Shown here piece by piece: positions 6,519-9,486 of a stretch of 9,486 bases of DNA. Where the stretch lies: assembly GCA_011051425.1 (NCBI GenBank), contig DRLF01000136.1:1-9486 (forward strand). Direction: 5' to 3'. Below the pieces are notes generated by a model that was not told the DNA's origin, searched no databases, and saw only the letters and a program-made list of their open reading frames with translations. How positions within the stretch are numbered: position 1 is the first letter of the stretch; the number at the start of each line of letters is the position of its first letter. The translations under genes and the position numbers were made by a program. The stretch is from Thiolapillus brandeum. GTDB lineage: Bacteria; Pseudomonadota; Gammaproteobacteria; Chromatiales; Chromatiaceae.

Positions 6519-8216
6519 ATGGCGAGCGATGATTTGGCTCCGACCCGTCAAGGTTACGTGAAACAAGATACCCACCATGAACACAGCACCCGCATGAGCA
6601 GTTCAGAAGACAAAGGCAACCGGAAGACCCGCCTTGACAGCCTGCTGGAAGAAGCAGAGAAAATCAGCAAGGACGATCCACCAAGAGCCATCGACCTGGC
6701 CCGACAGGCCATCGGGCTTGCCACAAAAACAGAAGCCGCTGAACAGGCCGTACGTGCGCGCATTCTTCTGGCTCAGGCGCTCATGTATGCAGGACGTTAC
6801 CAGGAGACGTTGGATACTGCACTGCCGCTCGTGAGCACGGAAGACAATCATTTTCCCCACCTGCAGGCAGAAGCTCTGGGCGTTCTGGGCAACACCTACC
6901 AGGCCCTGGGGATGTTTCCCGAATCCCTCGAAGCCCTCATGCAGAAAATGAAGATCCTCATGGAAGAAGAGGATCAACTTGGCGCGGCCGACGCCCTGCA
7001 TGCCATCGGTGTGACCTATGCAAAGATGGAAGACCATGCCAGTTCTCTGGAGAACTACCTGCAGGCCTACCGCATCAAGATGGATCAGGGGGCCAGCCCC
7101 ATCAGTATCGCCATCTCGCTGAACAATATCGGATTGGCGCATCGCAACCTGGGAGATTTCGAGCTTGCCCTGGAGGCGCACCATAAGAGTGTGCAGCTCA
7201 TGGAACAGGAAAAACACCTGCTGTTTTCCGGTGCAGCCAGGGGGAACCTGGCCAAGGCTCTGGCTGCACTGGGCCGGACGGAAGAAGCCATGCACAACTT
7301 CGAGACAGCACTCAAAACCATCCAGGAAGTGGACAGCCCCTACTATCTGTCGGAAATCTGCCGGGACTTCGCTGAAATGGAGTTCAGCCAGGAACACCTG
7401 GAGCGGGCCCTGGAACTGGGCACGCGTGCTCTGGAAATCGCCAGGCAGACACAGAGCAAGCCTGAAATCTTCAAGGCCCATGAGTTGCTGGCGGATATTC
7501 ATGAAGCCCTGGGCAACCCCACGGAAGCCCTCCATCATCTGCGCGATTACCATGCGGTGGAAAAAGAGGTGTTCAATGCAGAATCCAATGCGAGGATCCA
7601 GGGCATGCGCATCCGTCATGACCTGGAGCAGACCGAAAAGGAAAATCGCATCTACCGCCTGAGAAACGTCGAATTGGCGCAAGCCCTGGAAGAAGCCCGG
7701 CGGCTTCATGAAAAACTGGAAAAACTGTCCCAGGAAGACCAGCTGACCGGACTCTTCAACCGGCGCTATCTCACCCAGCAGCTGAAACTCGAATTCTGCC
7801 GCTCACACAGAAATCAACAGCCCCTGTCAGTGGTTCTGTGCGACATCGACCACTTCAAACAGATCAATGATCAGTGGTCTCATGCCATGGGCGACCAGGT
7901 TCTTAAAATCATTGCCGGATTGTTACGGGACAATGTACGCAAGGGAGACCTGGTGGCGCGTTATGGTGGAGAAGAATTCGTCCTGGCATTTCCGCAAACC
8001 GCCGGCCGGGAAGCCCTGCAGGCCTGTGAAAACATACGCCGGGCCATCGAGAAACACCCCTGGTCGGAACTGCACCCGGAACTGGCCGTCACTCTGAGTT
8101 TTGGCATCAGCGATCAAACCTCCCTGAAGGATTTCGAAGCCATGCTTCACGACGCCGATCTGTGCCTGTACAGGGCCAAACACAACGGGCGCAACCAGTG
8201 TGTGTACGGCGGCTGA
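6519..8216 (+). CDS. Soluble TPR-GGDEF diguanylate cyclase
   Basis: This 565-residue cytosolic enzyme should make c-di-GMP from two GTP. Residues about 75-352 hold seven TPR-like helical repeats of 39-40 residues (for example LGNTYQALGMFPESLEA and NNIGLAHRNLGDFELALEA), a protein-binding superhelix. A charged coiled coil (about 355-404) links to the cyclase domain. That domain has DQLTGLFNRRYL (from 407), D442 in CDIDHFKQIND, the signature GGEEF (483-487) and ALYxAK-like LCLYRAKHNGRNQ near the end. RKGD (474-477), five residues before the signature, is an intact I-site, so product inhibition is expected. There is no signal peptide or membrane segment, so input must come through a TPR partner, which is not evident here. 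AGGA lies only 3 bases before ATG 6519; an alternative start is Met26 (6594), which has no ribosome site. Confidence 0.94.
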   Translation: MASDDLAPTRQGYVKQDTHHEHSTRMSSSEDKGNRKTRLDSLLEEAEKISKDDPPRAIDLARQAIGLATKTEAAEQAVRARILLAQALMYAGRYQETLDTALPLVSTEDNHFPHLQAEALGVLGNTYQALGMFPESLEALMQKMKILMEEEDQLGAADALHAIGVTYAKMEDHASSLENYLQAYRIKMDQGASPISIAISLNNIGLAHRNLGDFELALEAHHKSVQLMEQEKHLLFSGAARGNLAKALAALGRTEEAMHNFETALKTIQEVDSPYYLSEICRDFAEMEFSQEHLERALELGTRALEIARQTQSKPEIFKAHELLADIHEALGNPTEALHHLRDYHAVEKEVFNAESNARIQGMRIRHDLEQTEKENRIYRLRNVELAQALEEARRLHEKLEKLSQEDQLTGLFNRRYLTQQLKLEFCRSHRNQQPLSVVLCDIDHFKQINDQWSHAMGDQVLKIIAGLLRDNVRKGDLVARYGGEEFVLAFPQTAGREALQACENIRRAIEKHPWSELHPELAVTLSFGISDQTSLKDFEAMLHDADLCLYRAKHNGRNQCVYGG

Positions 8217-8282
8217 GTAACACCCGACACTGGTGCAGGGTGCAATGGCAGTTGCACAGGGCTTTCGGGAGAAGATACAGCG

Positions 8283-8308
8283 GCACCCGATCCTCCGCCG
8301 GGTGTTTC
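8283..8308 (+). terminator. candidate terminator after the TPR-GGDEF gene
   Basis: CACCCG (8284-8289) and CGGGTG (8299-8304) form a 6-bp stem, plus one G-T pair, around a 9-base loop; TTTC follows. The stem lies in the 154-base convergent gap before bamD. The T tract is short, so this is tentative. I saw no better terminator for bamD on the opposite strand; small stems at 8240-8257 and 8335-8348 lack T tracts. Confidence 0.35.
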
Positions 8309-8370
8309 CCGCCGCACAGAGGGCGATATATTTGGTTGCCGGGTCAACAATCAGGCGACGCTTGTCTCCA

Positions 8371-9186
8371 TCAGCCCTTGTCCAGTTCCAGGTATTCCCA
8401 GATCTTCTCGGTAAGGGTCTTGTCGCCTTCCTCCAGTTCGGGGAAAGCGCCGTTCTTTTCGTTGATTGCCAGCACACGCAGGGCATCCCGATACAGTTCC
8501 ACCATGCCCATCTTTTCGTAAGCGATGATCATGATGGTCAGGCCATCTTTCACTGACGGCGTGTACTGGTAGTGTTGCACCACATATTGCGCACGGTTTG
8601 CGGCCGCGAGCCAGGCGCCGCGGTCGAGATAGTAACGGGCGACGTGAATTTCATGCCGGGCCAGCTGATTGCGCAGGTAGAGCATACGCAGTTTGGCGTC
8701 CTGGGCGTATTCCGTATCGGGGAAGCGGCGCACCAGTTCGGCAAAGTCCTTGTAGGATTCCTGGGTGGATCCGGGATCGCGCTGGGAATTGTCTGTTGGC
8801 AGGAAGCGTGAGAAAAAGCCCATGTTGCGGGTAAAGTTCACCAGGGCTTTCAGGTACAGCGCATAGGCTACGGCCGGGTGATCCGGATGCAGTTTCACGA
8901 ATCGGTCCACGGCGGCCAGCGCCGAATCCGGCTCATCGGCCTGATAATAGGCATAGGCGATATTCAGCTGGGATTGCAGGGCGTATTTGCCGAAAGGGTA
9001 GCGCGACTCCAGTTTCTGGTAATACTCGATGGCGCGTTCATAGTTGCCTCCGTGCATGGCGTCTGTCGCTTCAGAATAGAGCTTTTGCGCAGACCAGCCG
9101 GCGGTCTTGTCCACTTGCTCGGGCAGCAGGCTACATCCGCTGAGTAAAAATGCGACAATAAATGCAGGCCAGAGAAGTTTGGACAT
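8371..9186 (-). CDS. bamD: Outer-membrane protein assembly lipoprotein BamD
   Basis: BamD is the essential lipoprotein partner of BamA in the complex that inserts beta-barrel proteins into the outer membrane, anchored at its periplasmic face. The 271 residues begin with a lipoprotein signal ending in the lipobox LSGC (Cys18 is the lipidated residue). TPR-like repeats follow, with family landmarks RYPFGKY, YAYY, AVDRFVKLHPDHPAVAY, SQRDP, DFAELVRRFPDTEY, ARYYLDRGAWLAAANR. These align segment by segment with E. coli BamD. The protein extends about 25 residues past the E. coli C-terminus (ending EKIWEYLELDKG). ATG 9186 is preferred over TTG 9192, two codons upstream; GGGA lies 10 bases before the ATG. 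The gene is divergent from rluD, an arrangement common in gammaproteobacteria. Confidence 0.96.
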   Translation of the reverse strand: MSKLLWPAFIVAFLLSGCSLLPEQVDKTAGWSAQKLYSEATDAMHGGNYERAIEYYQKLESRYPFGKYALQSQLNIAYAYYQADEPDSALAAVDRFVKLHPDHPAVAYALYLKALVNFTRNMGFFSRFLPTDNSQRDPGSTQESYKDFAELVRRFPDTEYAQDAKLRMLYLRNQLARHEIHVARYYLDRGAWLAAANRAQYVVQHYQYTPSVKDGLTIMIIAYEKMGMVELYRDALRVLAINEKNGAFPELEEGDKTLTEKIWEYLELDKG

Positions 9187-9218
9187 GGGCAATCGATCCC
9201 GGTTTATATTTGTGCCGG

Positions 9219-9224
9219 ATTATA
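9219..9224 (-). promoter_or_regulatory. -10 element, candidate bamD promoter
   Basis: The minus strand reads a perfect TATAAT here, 32 bases upstream of ATG 9186. At 17-base spacing the -35 would be TTCTGC, a poor match, so an activator or a weak promoter is implied. The site lies within the 67-base gap shared with rluD. Confidence 0.45.
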
Positions 9225-9253
9225 CCTCACATTGGCAACAGGCAGAAAAGAGC

Positions 9254-9486
9254 GTGGCAGAAATACAGCACCAGGGCATCATCGATCAGGAATTGTCCGG
9301 TTTGCGTCTGGATCAGGCGCTGGCGCGGCTGTTTGCCGATTATTCCCGCAGTCGCCTGCAGGCCTGGATCAGGGACGGGCGGGTACAGGTGGACGGTGAA
9401 GTGCGCAGGCCCAGGGACAAGGTCTGGGCCGGTGAGCGTGTGCTGCTGCAGGCGGTGCCGGAAACCGATCAGCGCTGCGAGCCTGA
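9254..9486 (+). CDS. rluD: 23S rRNA pseudouridine synthase RluD, N-terminal part (3' truncated)
   Basis: RluD modifies uridines 1911, 1915 and 1917 in helix 69 of 23S rRNA. Only 77 residues are visible, open to the window edge. They form the N-terminal S4 RNA-binding domain: LSGLRLDQALARLF, then DYSRSRLQAWIRDGRVQVDG, then the RPRDKVWAGERVLL stretch, ending near RCEP, which aligns with RFEP in E. coli RluD. The catalytic domain lies beyond the window. GTG 9254 places the RLDQAL motif at nearly the same distance from the N-terminus as in E. coli. An upstream in-frame GTG at 9212 would add 14 unconserved residues. No clear Shine-Dalgarno site precedes GTG 9254. The divergent bamD neighbour supports the identification. 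Confidence 0.9.
   Translation, partial: MAEIQHQGIIDQELSGLRLDQALARLFADYSRSRLQAWIRDGRVQVDGEVRRPRDKVWAGERVLLQAVPETDQRCEP

Noticed and set aside
6603..7709. A 368-codon open frame on the minus strand opposite the TPR-GGDEF gene
   Set aside because: It lies entirely inside a gene with clear TPR repeats and a GGDEF domain. Its translation shows no recognisable domain. It is a by-product of GC-rich codon use on the coding strand.

Overview
The window looks like chromosomal DNA of a gammaproteobacterium. The basis is the divergent bamD/rluD pair, the DUF1631 protein (a family known mainly from gammaproteobacteria), a Mip/FkpA-like periplasmic FKBP and ordinary proteobacterial signalling architectures. 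GC is moderate, by eye in the mid-50s percent. I cannot name a genus. I see no IS element, CRISPR array, tRNA, rRNA, phage gene or integration scar, so this reads as a vertically inherited core/shell region and not as an island.

Layout. (1) Bases 1-740 (+) hold the C-terminal part of a DUF1631 protein, cut by the window edge. (2) Bases 838-3834 (+) encode a 998-residue membrane sensor: periplasmic Cache, HAMP, GAF and a C-terminal HD-GYP cyclic-dinucleotide phosphodiesterase whose catalytic domain carries a large internal insertion. (3) Bases 3941-5118 (+) hold a cytoplasmic FKBP-type prolyl isomerase whose stop codon overlaps the start of nadC by one base. (4) Bases 5222-5932 (+) encode a second FKBP, exported and Mip/FkpA-like, followed by a long hairpin and a strong rho-independent terminator. 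(5) A small CPCC-type cysteine-rich zinc-ribbon-like protein runs the other way (6311-6024, -), convergent with the FKBP. (6) A 195-base intergenic region contains a bulged inverted repeat and a candidate minus-strand promoter. (7) Bases 6519-8216 (+) encode a soluble TPR-GGDEF diguanylate cyclase. (8) bamD (9186-8371, -) is convergent with it, and rluD begins divergently at 9254 (+) and runs off the window.

How the genes relate. Two genes act on opposite ends of cyclic-dinucleotide turnover, the HD-GYP hydrolase and the GGDEF cyclase, but about 2.7 kb of unrelated genes lie between them and they are not one transcript. The FKBP-nadC overlap suggests translational coupling. The exported FKBP and BamD both belong to envelope protein biogenesis, but they are in separate, oppositely oriented units.

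I did not find a convincing new multi-gene system. The observations most worth a second look are the bulged palindrome between the CPCC gene and the TPR-GGDEF gene, the insertion inside the HD-GYP domain, the overlap of an FKBP gene with nadC, and the Trp-to-Phe change in the active site of the exported FKBP.
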